Shown here: in pieces, positions 9,336 to 20,784 of the stretch | Layout: every line of letters starts with the position of its first letter | How positions within the stretch are numbered: position 1 is the stretch's first letter | Assembly (NCBI GenBank): GCA_022606135.1 | Contig: JABYQN010000018.1 | Location: forward strand, 186,001-250,000 | Length of the DNA: 64,000 bases | Direction: 5' to 3' | From: Fomes fomentarius | Lineage: Eukaryota; Basidiomycota; Agaricomycetes; Polyporales; Polyporaceae | Notes under the pieces: model-generated | Databases searched by the model: none | What the model saw: the letters and a program-made list of their open reading frames with translations, nothing else | What the model was told of the DNA's origin: nothing | Translations under genes and position numbers: made by a program

Positions 9336-11906
9336 TCTTGCTTGAGCTCGCCTGTCTACGCGGCAGAACCAGACTTCCACCACCACATCTCCTGAGATGC
9401 TTGTTAAATCTCAAAAATAAAAGGAACTTCTCTGTGCACTTGAAAGAACACCGGTTTAGAAAGTGACTATCACTCCACGAGCTGTTTCATAGGCAGGGTG
9501 GGACCAACACTTGCAATCGCGGAAAATTGCATCCAATAATTTGAACACATGACAACAATCTTGCCATTGAGTTGTAGAACACCAAGCAAGATGGGCGCAC
9601 ACACACCTTCTGAAGTGGGCATGCCAGTGACACCATCACCGCGGCAAGCGCAATCAAACTTTATGGTGAGTGTGAGTATGGAAATATGGGTGGATAGTGT
9701 CAAGATTGAGCGCATGGGCAAGTCGTCTGTGGCTGCTTGTAACACCATGTATCTCGACGACCTTGAGTATGAGAGTGTAACTGTAGGTGAATCCACTTGG
9801 ATTGCATGACAAAAATGTTGGTTTTCGAGATTCGGTAGTATGTAGCCAGGACAAGATAGAGCCAGAGCAGAGCAAATCATGGATAGAGAGCAGGTCCTGG
9901 GGAGCCTCCACACAATTGGCAACCTCCACGCCCACCTACTCCTTCTCTGTCGCGTCGCAATGATGATGACGATGCAGCATTCCATTCTCCAGAGTAGTGT
10001 CAGACAGCGGACCTCGCAGCATATGAAGATGTGGAATCACCCTACGTTGCAGCCAGCCTAACCCGTACGCCAGAGGAGCTCAATGCAGAGGCAGATAGAC
10101 TACTGCAAAAAATCTCAGATGGCCTAGATGGATCAGCCATCTCTCCAGCCCTGGTCGAGCACAACACACCATCGCTCCCCAGTGGCAATGGCAACATCAG
10201 GAAAAAATGACTTGGCTACAGAGGACTACATAGTCTATGTAGCACTGATAGGGCAGTAGACAAGTCCCTTCTGGATAGCAAGTCATAGCGCCCTGCGATA
10301 CTCTGTAGAACAACATAAAGTGCCTGTAGAACTTCATAGTGCTTGTAGTTGTGCAGATTACTAGCCAAATTGTTGCATTAGGTTCACACTATCAATGGCA
10401 CACACTACATAGATGTTCGGCAACGCAATATATTGTTGACATAATCATAGTACATGTTTACCAAAGCTACAATGCTGATAGAACCACACAGACGGACGGC
10501 ACCTCACCTGCACAAATGACTATGACACAGACGATACAAAGGGATGTGATGACATACAAGAGAGAGTAATGACCAAGCAAGCTTGAGCCTGTGCTGCCTC
10601 TAAGTACTGCAGAAATGAGTGTTGTACACAACATTGGATGGGGAGTGGTTTCGTGTATAGCCGAAGTCCTCGAGCAGACACAGATACCACTTCTCACCTA
10701 AGCCCTTCTAAACTGAGCTTGTGCTCAAGGTTATCCTGCCTCTACATACTGCAGAAAGGATTGTTGTGTAGAACATTGGACGGGGTGTAGTTTCATGTCT
10801 GTTCAAAGCCCTTGAGCAGACACAGATACCACTCCTCACCCAAGCCCTTCTGCACAACAGCCATGACTGAAGACATGAGGTACCAGCTTGATCTCACTGC
10901 GAGCCTGAGGATGAGTATGAAGCACTTACCTTTGGTAGCCTGTGATATACGAGATAGATCAGGCCCCAGAGAGGTGAGACAAGCCCATACCAGACGAGCA
11001 CCAGTAGTAGACACCACTGAAGCATAAGCAAAGCATAGATTATTGAGGAGCAGAAGAGACGATAGCAACAAGTCAATGAATCATGGTGAAAAGCTGCCTC
11101 ATGCAGAGGACAGACACCAGACAATGATGTAGGAGGTGGAAGGAAGCACGAACACCAGACGAAGACTTGTGTGCTGGCACTTGCACACTTTGGCGCTTAC
11201 CATCAGCCACAACTTGACAGTTCCTCCCGTAGAATTCTCACGCTATCTTCAGTCCTCGAATGCATCCAGATTGCATCTAAACTCCTTTGCACACATACAG
11301 CACAATGCAGGAGTATGTATAATATGGATAGTAGTGAGTTCTTGGTTTGAAACCATGTAAGTTGGATGCAAGACATCTACAGTATCTACAGCTTTTACAG
11401 AGTCCTATGGAGCCCTTGCGGAGTGCTCCATTGCCTCTGTAATCGCTGGCATAGCCACGTAGGAAATGCTTTTTCCTGATGGAAGGGCTGCCTTCCATTG
11501 TTGTCACGACCCCCACCCCCTCGTCCCTTATTTCTTCCCTTTCGCGATCTGCCGAGGCCCAGGAGGCAGCACCTTCTTCATCCAAACCACGATATACCGC
11601 TGTTGCAATTAATCTATACATGGTTTCAGCTACTCTACTATATACTGCTTTTGTGGCATGGCCAGACAGGGGATGGTGAGGGACATTGTTAGTCGTGCAC
11701 AAGCTCTGCGCGCCTATTAAACGCGCGCCGTCAGAGGTGCCAGACATTCAGAAACATCATGTTTTACTGATGAAGTATATGGCTCAGGTACAAGACATAG
11801 CTACCAAATGTTTACGGAAGCATATAGTGCAGGGCACCAGATAACAAGATCAATATGCAGCACCATCTGATATGATACTCTTTGAGCTTTTACCTACCCC
11901 CTTATC
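9336..11906. other. No supported gene
   Basis: Many short frames, none with recognisable motifs. It contains the imperfect tandem duplication listed at 10586-10855 and low-complexity 'tgtagaac' stretches near 10220-10340. Decayed transposon DNA is the likeliest content. Confidence 0.4.
10586..10855 (+). repeat. Imperfect tandem duplication, about 140-bp unit
   Basis: Two copies share the blocks gcctctaagtactgcagaaa / gcctctacatactgcagaaa, gttgt...aacattgga and gagcagacacagataccac, ending in aagcccttct. The copies start near 10586 and 10729. Confidence 0.7.
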
Positions 11907-14212
11907 ATGGACTCGCAGCGCTGCAGCACCTGTCATAACGAGAAGCCTCTGGACCAATTTGGAAAGCGAGTCAAGAACAGTGGGAACAAGAAGAAGGGCG
12001 AACCAACAGTGGTGTGTGTTGATTGCACCAGAAAAGCGAGCCAAAAGCGGCTGAAGCGAGCAGAGAAGCATCAGAAGGAATCAGGAGGGGCAGCTGGGCA
12101 GAAGCGAGCAGAAGACGATGGAGACGAGGAAGACCAGGATGAGGAACTAGGATGTCATGCTGTTAAGTGACTTCATTACTGTTGTGGCTGGCATGGAAGC
12201 ACCAATCAGGATTCTTGCCAAAGTCGACATTGCCTGTGTCACCAAGCACCCAACAACAGACAAGGAGTGTGCTGTGCAAGTGGCAAAGATTCTAGAAATA
12301 TATATGAAGCTGCACTGGACGTATGAAACTGTCAACTCTGTATGCGGTGATAGATTGAAACTCACAAGGTTCTGGCATCACCGTAGCTTCAAGAAGGCTG
12401 TGATCCGGAAGCGGTCGGGATGTCAAGTGTTCTGATATAGCTGTGCACAAGCTGACGGACACGAGCACAAGCTGAAGAAGCCTCGTAATGATGAAAAGGG
12501 TTGAGACAGTTGTTGTATGCCCCGCTTTGCGTGCAATGGGTGGCTTCAAATCACTGTCGCACTGGGGTCAAAAGTCGCAACTGTGTCAGTGAAGCACCAC
12601 GAAAGCCATGCTGCATATGAGGACAAGACTTTACCAGAGAAATGGAAGGTGTATATTGAGGAGCATGCTCGGACGAAGACACCAGGACAGGTGAGTGACA
12701 GATTCAAATCAAGATCTTGGCAGGCATGAGTTAAAGTAGGATGGGCAGAATTGATATCAGCTTTGGCGTGACATCATCCGAGAGGAGTGCGGATTGCACC
12801 CGGTGTCGGATGTCAAGATTCCATTTTCCGAGAAGACGGTGTACTATTATTGGCATCTTGTCAGCCGCAAAGAGTGGCATCTGGCCGACGATCCGCTTGA
12901 GTCCGCTTGTACCTATATCAGCAAGAATGGTAATAAATCTCATGTTGTGGTACTGGACATACAGCTGGAGCCTGGAATGGAGGTGCTCGCATTCCAAGTG
13001 ACAGACTTTATAAAGGCGTGGGTGGTTCATACACAAGAGTTAGTGATTGATTCGACATGTAAGGGATTCAATACAAATTGGACAGTAGCTCACTGGATAT
13101 TTTTGATAGGGAATACCAACGGCGGAAACTGAGTTGTGTTCTGCTGTTGCTGATGTTGAAGGATCTGGTGTTCCTTTGGCATCCCTCCTCATCAAGACAT
13201 TGAAGGAAGCAGCATCTGGAGCTAAACAGGCTGTTCTTGAGCGCTTTCTTGGAGCGCTCAAGAAGTGCGGTGTCAATCCAGAGTTCACATTGTCAGACAA
13301 GGACTGGTCAGAGATCAATGCTATGGGTGTTGTATGGCCGGATGCAAAGCTTCAGCTGTGCTTCTGGCATGCTCTTTGCGCACTCAAACAATGTCTTGCA
13401 AAGAACAAAGACACTCCTGCAGTGTACAATGCTGCAAGCGCACACAAGGAATTCAACTTCATTGATGTGCATTTCGTCCCTATATCCCAACAGGGCAATG
13501 AACCTGACAACACGGTATGCATGAAATGATATTGCTCCATGTTTCCGCCTTACACAGATCATTCATACAGGTTCCTTTGCCACCAGAGAAACCTCTTCCA
13601 CGGATCCATCTGCTGGTCAATGGGCATCCTCTCATTCTGACACCTTCCGATACACCAAAGATTGTCCTCGCTCCAGATTCCATAACTAGGGCTCTCACAC
13701 AGAAGGAGGGAATAGCAGCAAACTCACCTGACATCGAGCCTGAGTGCTTCAATATCCAGTCTGCCAGTGACCTGGGTGTGCGACCACCAATCGGGCCACA
13801 TAGTGCCAACAATCAGGAGCCTACTCAGCCCGATGACGGTCGGAGTGATGAAGGTGACTATTGGGCAGATCGGGCAGAAATGCAGGCATTAGGAGATGAT
13901 GAAGACGACGAATGGAATGGAATAGACGATGACTTACAGAAGCAGATCGAGGATGTTGCAAAGGACCATTCGAACATGGATGCGGACTTACCTTCTCTAC
14001 CGTCAGAGACTGGTCCTCCGCCTGCTCGCCCAGATTACCAGTTCTGCCCTCTGCCCCATCGTCTACCAATCCTTCGCTTGTTTGCCAAACATGCCTCTCA
14101 GCATCCTCTCCTCCCTGAGCGCCATGGGAAGAAGCGCACTTCAGAAGAGATACGATGGGATGCAGTCTGGGAGATGTATCACCATTGCAAGGTGAATAAC
14201 CTATGCGAAGTG

Positions 14213-14832
14213 TGATGAACTCTGAACCTGTAAGGCGAGGAGCGACTGTAAGTCACAACAGAGAGGGATCTTCAGTCAGTGAGCGAACGACTATATTGCA
14301 TAGTGAAGTACCTGTAAGTCACAACAGAGAGGGACTACAAGTACTAAGTTAGTAAGAAGTAGTAGAGCATATGTAGGTAAGAGACTTACTCTTCAGTCAG
14401 TGAGCGAACGACTGAAGAGCAGAGGCGAAGAAGGGACTGCTTATATACATGAGGGATGAGTCCATGAGTCAGTGAATAAAGCAGTCACATGTAGCCATAA
14501 GACGATGAGTCAGAGTCCGTATCGGCGTATGAGTCAGATACAGTCATAGCATGAGTCAGATACAGTCATAGCATGAGTCAGATACAGTCATAGCATGAGT
14601 CAGATACAGTCATAGCATGAGTCAGACATAAGGTCTAGAAGAGTCCGGTGCAGTGTAGAACGCACTGGTACGCACAGGAATGCACAGTAACCATATGGTC
14701 ATGGGAAAGTACAGTAGGAGAACAAAGAAAACCATAAATGGTAAGTAGGAACACAGCCTATCTAATCATATGACCATAAATAAGTGTACACAACTCCGGT
14801 CCGAGCACAGCCGGTAGTCCGGAAGTTCAACA
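14213..14832 (-). repeat. Solo LTR inside the MULE transposase
   Basis: 620 bp with TGATGAACT...AGTTCAACA ends, flanked by perfect 5-bp duplications AAGTG (14208-14212 and 14833-14837). Removing it and one AAGTG restores the reading from GCGAAGTG into TGGGCATACC. Its first ~75 bases match the LTR at 57832-58286, whose sense is the minus strand, so it belongs to the same broad family. Confidence 0.88.
14529..14630. repeat. 22-bp tandem repeat with TGAGTCA sites
   Basis: More than four head-to-tail copies of atgagtcagatacagtcata(gc). Each contains TGAGTCA, the AP-1/Gcn4 consensus, two helical turns apart. Further TGAGTCA sites occur at about 14465-14510. The array lies within the solo LTR. Confidence 0.8.
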
Positions 14833-15999
14833 AAGTGTGGGCATACCTCTGGAACTCATGGTATGCAGACTCACGATGGGTTCTATGGGCACGTTTGGCG
14901 TATGCTACAAGTATTCCGTGCGTGAGGACGACAATGCTTGTGGAGTCATTGTGGCGGAATGTGAAGCCGTGAAGCACCTTGTTCTTCACCTGTACAACTG
15001 CCCGCCGGTGGATCTTGCCGTTCATGCGATTGTCACACAGGCAATCCCATCCTATCGTCTGATGCTGCAAAAGTTCATCAGTTGCAAGACAGTGTATGCT
15101 GCTCGGGCTCCCTCCCTCACCCACTTTCACGAAGCACTCAAGCGTTCCTGGAAGTGTCTGCTCAAAGCTCCGCTCAAGGGCTCATACACCACAAGTCTCA
15201 CGGCCTTCACCTGTGACTGTGGCGCACAAAAATATCACTTGTACCTCTTGTGTAAGCACCTTGTCCAGGCCGCCGGTTTGCAACCCCCCAACTGGTGGCC
15301 TACTGTGCTCTGCTATCACCTACCCCCTTTCTACATCATCTCCTCACTCAAGACCATCTCTGATCCCCCGAGACTCTCCATAATTACGCCTGGGTGTCCC
15401 GGATGTCTCACGATACGACAGCAGTGACAGCAGCCAGCAACACTTCATTCGAGATATGGAACACTCCTCAGGTGGAGGAGCCTGATGTTGATATCCCGGA
15501 TCTTGACAACAGATGTTCCCGTTTCTCATCAGTGCGTGTATGATCACATTGTATGGGGACTAATAATCTAAGGTATGAGTTTTCAGACATAAAGATCTTG
15601 TCATCGCCAGAGAAAGCACTGCCAACAGGCCAGGATGGCTTGATGCGGGCTTGATGCGGACTTGAGCAGGAGGAGGAGCTGGTTTTGAGGCTCGTCATCC
15701 AGTACTTCTCATATGCTCACTCTAATCTAATCTATTGGTTGTAGCTTGATGATGAGGGTAAGGTCGAGACAGAGGAAGCCATCCGGCTCCTCGAAGAAAA
15801 CATCAAGATGCTCCTGGAGCAATCCCAGAATCCTGATCCCCAGTTCGTTCGGTGTGCAAAGCATGCAATGCGTGGCACCTTCAAGTTTGTACAAGACATT
15901 GAGCAGCATGTATCACATCGCTCAATGCCAAAGACTAATGCACCAGGTTGGGAGGGGCAGGCTACAACCCATGTCACCGCGTACATGCATAACCCTTGA

Positions 16000-17744
16000 T
16001 GTATGCCTTTTCCTTATCCAAAACATGGTATATACATAGCGATTATACTATACTATTGAACACAACCAGTTCTATGACGAGGTGTGGGCAGCAGCATGCA
16101 GGCGGAGCATCCGTGCAGGACCGTCCTGCGGCCAAGTCGTAAGCGCCCGGGAGTCCGCTCCCCTGCGACCAAGTATTAAGTGCCTATACAGCATCGCCCG
16201 AGATGTCCGAGGTCACGTTTAGTGCTCAGCCACAGCGGAGTTTGAATGCTGAGCAAACGGGTGGGAGATTAACCTCAAGTGGCAACATCCAAGGTCCGAT
16301 GGGCATCCAGACAGAGGTGATCGGAGCACATTATGCTCATGTGGAAGGCCATGTGGGTGCCATATGGCTGCCATGTGCGCGTGCCGAGCCTGCGAGTGCA
16401 CCTTTTCCTTGAGCAGGGCCTTCCAGAACCTGAACTAGTGTCGTACCCGTGGCTTTGCCACTGGAGGGTTTTCACCTTTGGCTCAACACTGCTCAATTCA
16501 GTGTTCTCACCTATGGCTCAGTGCTGTCATGTCTATGTATTTATATCAGTCACTACCTGTGGCTAATGAATGCCATATAAAACCGAGATGATGATAAATA
16601 ATAACCTAAGAGGTTGATACTGCTGGTGAACATGTTCTTATAGGTCTTTTGCTCACTGTAACAACATGAACATATTACCCATCATTTTGTGGCTCATGCC
16701 AGGATCACTCATCGTGAGTACAACACAGTACCGCCGGCTATATATGTACATGTTCAGTAGATAATAATTATCCATGATCCTTGCTCACAATGTTGTGGAC
16801 ATAAAGAAAATACTTGCCTGGTGTCTGCCGGTCAAACTGTCCTATGGAGTTCAAGTTAGACTCGCCCATGCTGAACATCAACACCGGTCAGTGATAACCT
16901 TGACCCATGCCATGGACACCTTGGTGGCTTCAAGGTGTCATGTAGAGCTCTCTTGGTCTCTGATCGGTTTGGTAGGCAAGTAGCATTTGAGGAGATCCTA
17001 TGGAAGTTCATCGACATCTTTGACAGTCTGGGAACATGGTTGATATTATTGAAGTTCTTGTGAACTTCCTATAATATACATTACTTAGTCTTATATCATA
17101 ATTAACTCTGTTTCCCTGTAGGATGGCCTCGCAGGCTCAGCAAGACAGTCCCCAGGGTGCCTCGCAAGCTCAGTGAAACAGTCCCCACCGGAAGCCTTGC
17201 AAGCTTGGCAAAACAGTCCCCACTGGAAGCCTCACAAGCTCGGCAAGACAGTGCCACATGCGCCTCGCAAGCTCAGCAAGGGACATGGCCTCGCAGGCTC
17301 GGCGCGTGCACATGGCAGCCATATGGCACCCACATGGCCCTCCACGCAAGCAAAACGTGCTCTGCACATGGCATTTAATGCCCTGCCCTCCCATTCTTTA
17401 TAGACACTAGTGACATACCCGTGGCTTTGCCACTGGAGGTTGTTCACCTTCGGCTCAACACTGCTTCAGTCAGTGTTCTTGCTGTTGGCTCAGTAATATA
17501 TTGTGACAATGTACGTATATTAGTCACTACTCGTGGCTCATCATTGGAGTATAAACCCAAGATGACCATGAAAAAATGAATTAAGAATGTGATGTTGAGC
17601 CTTCAGCTCTCTGATTAACATGTTCTTACACTCTTCCTTGTATCAACATAAATCTACTCTAATCTATTACCCGTCAAATTGTGGTCCCGTGGAGTTCAAC
17701 TCATACTTGCTTGCCTGTCAGGATTAGCTCAGGCTTTTTATGAT
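16000..17744. repeat. Repeat-rich, gene-free region
   Basis: An inverted repeat of about 58 bp (16340-16398 against 17282-17340, core gtgccatatggctgccatgt), a direct repeat of about 200 bp (from 16433 and from 17405, both starting acccgtggctttgccactgg) and a tandem array (17126-17305). These look like nested remnants of a DNA transposon family; the same core recurs near 18176-18215. No coding sequence is supported. Confidence 0.6.
17126..17305 (+). repeat. Tandem repeat, about 33-35-bp units
   Basis: About five degenerate units of the form gcctcgcaagctcggcaaga + cagtccccac. Two related units reappear at about 18107-18175. Confidence 0.75.
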
Positions 17745-17749
17745 GATGT

Positions 17750-18023
17750 TATTGAAGCAAGCAGAGCGAGCGCGCGAGAGAGCAGGGAAGCGAGCAACAA
17801 AAGGGATGAATCCGTGTTTGTACCAAGCAAACGCGTAAGGAATACAGGATGATGCGCGAGCCTTATAAGTAACTTAAAGGAATGTAAATGACCAAATCAG
17901 GACATAACTAAGGTACCAATAGCTCCATAAGCGGTAACATACAGGGGCTTATCGTACGACAATAGGGTATCGTCTGGGCCAGATGCGTCATCGGTTGTAC
18001 TCAGAAAAACTCATGTTCCAACA
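17750..18023 (-). repeat. Solo LTR with TG...TA ends (copy 1)
   Basis: 274 bp reading (minus sense) TGTTGGAACATG ... GCTTCAATA, flanked by perfect 5-bp duplications GATGT (17745-17749, 18024-18028). It is homologous over its full length to 49899-50173 and partly to 27217-27395. Confidence 0.85.
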
Positions 18024-18028
18024 GATGT

Positions 18029-20160
18029 AATACTTATATGGAACCTGAGTCCGATTCAGATGGCAGCTGCATTTTTTCTTTGCTGACACTGTTACTTGTC
18101 AGGCTGGCATCGCAGGCTCGGCAAGACAGTCCCACACAGGCGCCTCGCAAGCTCGGCAAGGGAATGCGGCCTTGCAGGCTCGGCGCGCGCATATGGCAGC
18201 CACGCCGCACCACATGGCGCTAGAGTCATGTTCATGTTCAACCGTCCGCAGTCAACGTCAACCCTTGCCCACCATGGTTCTGCTCCAAGGCCATCGACTT
18301 CCTGGCTGTCTGGTGGACAATCATCCTGGTCTATGATGGAGTCAGTCCATGCAAAGGTGCCTGACAGACGTATTTCTCTTCCGCCAGTGTGGTGCCCAAC
18401 ACAGATGGTAATTCACAGGTGCTCTGAAATCGACTGTTCAGCCATCACTGACGAGGATGGGCTTGGCTACGGAATCGACACATACCATTCAGATAGATCT
18501 CGTTACTGCACTGGGATGTACGCAAACATGCCACTCTGGACTATTTCAGAGCTCATTGACCTGGTATTCCACATGACCTATGGAGACGATTGTCTAGCAA
18601 TCAAAGGGGTCAGTTCTGGCAATCAATCCTCTGTTGGATGCAATGGCTAACTCACACGTCATAGAAGTCGACGAACATCGTCGCCAAAGACATCACCTGC
18701 CACCACCTTGATAGTGCATGTACATATCGTGATCAACAAACCTGCAACGTGTCAATACATCAGGGAAATTGCGATCGATGCTACTCACATTCCAACATGA
18801 TGATATACAGAGTTTTCCTCCTCGTCGTCGTCGTGCAAGTGCAGAAGGAGAAGGCCCCAGGTATACATCTGTGACAACATGATCGGATGCTGGCATGATA
18901 TATGCGGCACCAACAACAGTCTCAGTGTTGACAAACCCGAAGGGAGCTGTGTCAGAACCCTTGTTGCGAAGCCATTCCTGAGAATTCAGTGATGAACAAC
19001 TCGTTCTGACCGAATGGAAGGCTCGCAAAAGCAAGAACACAGGTTGTGAGTCGTCGTCACCAAGAACTCGATGACAGAAAACCCACATGCACTGAATGGT
19101 GCACCTGCTGAGAGTGTGCGAGGGCGATGTTGCAACTTTCCCACAGGCATCTGGAGCATCCGCCATTAGGCGCCCATCTTCCACCCCCTCCTGACATCGC
19201 TATGCTGGAAGTTCTGGAGTGTAAATCACATAGCGTAGTCATACAGTACTATAGAATGTTTTTGAGGTGTCACAATGCCTGAAAACACTCACGGTGAGGA
19301 GATAGGAAGTGCATCCGGATGCAAAAGCCACCCGGATGCACCGAGATGGGCACCAGAAATTTCCAACATGAGTGCAAGGGCGAGTCATCATTCCTGAGAA
19401 TTCAGCAATGAACAACTCGTTCCGACCAAATGGAAGGCTCGTGAAAGCAAGAACACAGGTCGTCATTGTCATCATAGTCACAGAAGAAGGCCGGGCCATC
19501 TAGCGCCAGGTGTTTGGAACACCCACGTGGCTGCCATGTGCGCTCGCTGAGCCTATTACAGGACAGCGCGTTACCGTGTTGACGCCACGTGCGCACATGT
19601 ACGCATGTGGGTGTAGTCCAGGTTCATTGACATCCTGATATCGGCAGCTCTTCTACCCATGAGACGGACAATGTGTGCTATGATATCGGTGGAAGTAGCT
19701 TCTAGTGAAGTAAAGGTTGCAGCCAGTGCAGCAGCAGATGATGGAGACGAAGTCCGCCTGACTCAGCCCACCATCCATCCGGTCCAACCTCCTCAACAGT
19801 GTCATAGAGTATGGGGGCGAGGGATCTTGCTGTAGCACAGAGACGCTGAGCAGATCACCAGCTTCCTGCACTGTGTGTATGCATGAGTCTCTCTGGCTAT
19901 GATCTAATGTATAACGTACTTACTTACGTGTGCGCCATTACAACTTTCGTCTCAGATGAACTGTTGCCTGCCCGGATGAGGAATACGAGGATGAGGATGA
20001 GGACGAGAAAGATGTGCTGGAGACAAGGAAGACGAGGACGACAATGGCGACAATGGTGAAGCAGTTGAGGTCGATGAGGTGAGGGCTGGGAACCACCGGT
20101 AGGCTGTAACCAGCCTGGGGGTGATGGCGAGACGAGAAAGTCGACGTAAGTGACCCCATG
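18029..20160. other. No supported gene; a dispersed direct repeat
   Basis: A ~75-bp segment (cattcctgagaattcag ... gcaagaacacagg) occurs at about 18972-19047 and again at 19388-19463 in the same orientation. An open frame at 18096-18650 starts in the tandem-repeat unit and has no motifs I know. The remainder reads as non-coding. Confidence 0.4.
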
Positions 20161-20569
20161 ACTTTCTTTGGGCACTGCCGCCCGCTCCACAGCTTGCATT
20201 AATGATAGCCCTGCTCCAGCAACACCTCAACGCCCTTAACAGTCTGCTACTGCTTCCCGACATTCTTCGCGAGCACAAGCAGGGGCGTCTCTGCAGGCTT
20301 GTATGCCATATCGATGACGAAACCTCCTGTCGGCGCGGCGAGTATCCGAGCTGCGCAGGAAAACCGTCCCATTGGCAGACAGCTCAAGCGAGGTCGCGGA
20401 AGCAGGCACGGTCAAGATGATGACAGTCGGCACAGCCCCTCCGTCAGGCCACATTTCAAGTTCATCGACGAGTCTGATGTTGACGTCTGGGAATGCGGTC
20501 ACGAGGGCCTGCGCGCTGCTCTTCGTGCGGTTGAACAAGTAGATGGTGTCGACTCCCAGCTTCCACAAG

Positions 20570-20784
20570 TGTAACGGCACCATGACTGTGACCTTCCTGT
20601 TTTGGACTCACCTAGTTACGCTCTACGCTATGTCTCGTTTCTCTAGACGAACCAACGCCAGTACACGGCGTTGGCACCCGAGCCCCGTCCCACCTCGTCC
20701 TCCGTACCCCTGTACTACGTCTCAGACCCTCGAATAAAGTCTTCGCACTCAGACCTCGCCGGGCTCGGGCTACAGCCCGTTACA
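20570..20784 (+). repeat. 5' LTR of the non-autonomous element
   Basis: 215 bp. AGACGAACCAA at 20645-20655 is the exact reverse complement of TTGGTTCGTCT at 20787-20797, two bases beyond the LTR, suggesting self-priming. A tRNA primer ending ...GACGAACCA is the alternative. Confidence 0.9.

Larger units (their letters stand above)
11907..15999 (+). pseudogene. MULE transposase with SWIM zinc finger, disrupted
   Basis: Exon pieces in order: an N-terminal Cys motif (CSTCHNEKPLDQFGKR ... CVDC; 11907-12170), the MULE transposase core (GVPLASLLIKTLKEA, TLSDKDWSEINAM, QLCFWHALCALKQ; 13134-13529), an acidic/Pro linker (13517-14212), RTTMLVESLWRNVK (from 14837), the SWIM finger FTCDCGAQKYHLYLLCKHLV (about 15205-15270) and a C-terminal exon ending at TGA 15997-15999. 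These are the parts of Agaricomycete SWIM-type Mutator-like transposases, which cut and paste DNA. Damage: a solo LTR inserted within the codons for CEV/WAYLW (14213-14832), and an 8-bp tandem duplication (gtgaagcc) near 14950 that shifts frame. Several small introns are likely. Terminal inverted repeats were not found. Confidence 0.8.

Noticed and set aside
9470..9985. 171-residue open frame on the minus strand
   Set aside because: No motifs and no splice context, and it lies in repeat-like DNA with competing frames on both strands; length alone is weak evidence in this GC range.
14213..14832. Intron of the MULE transposase
   Set aside because: Starts TGATGA and ends CAACA with a 5-bp duplication AAGTG; it has no GT...AG and is repetitive elsewhere in the window.
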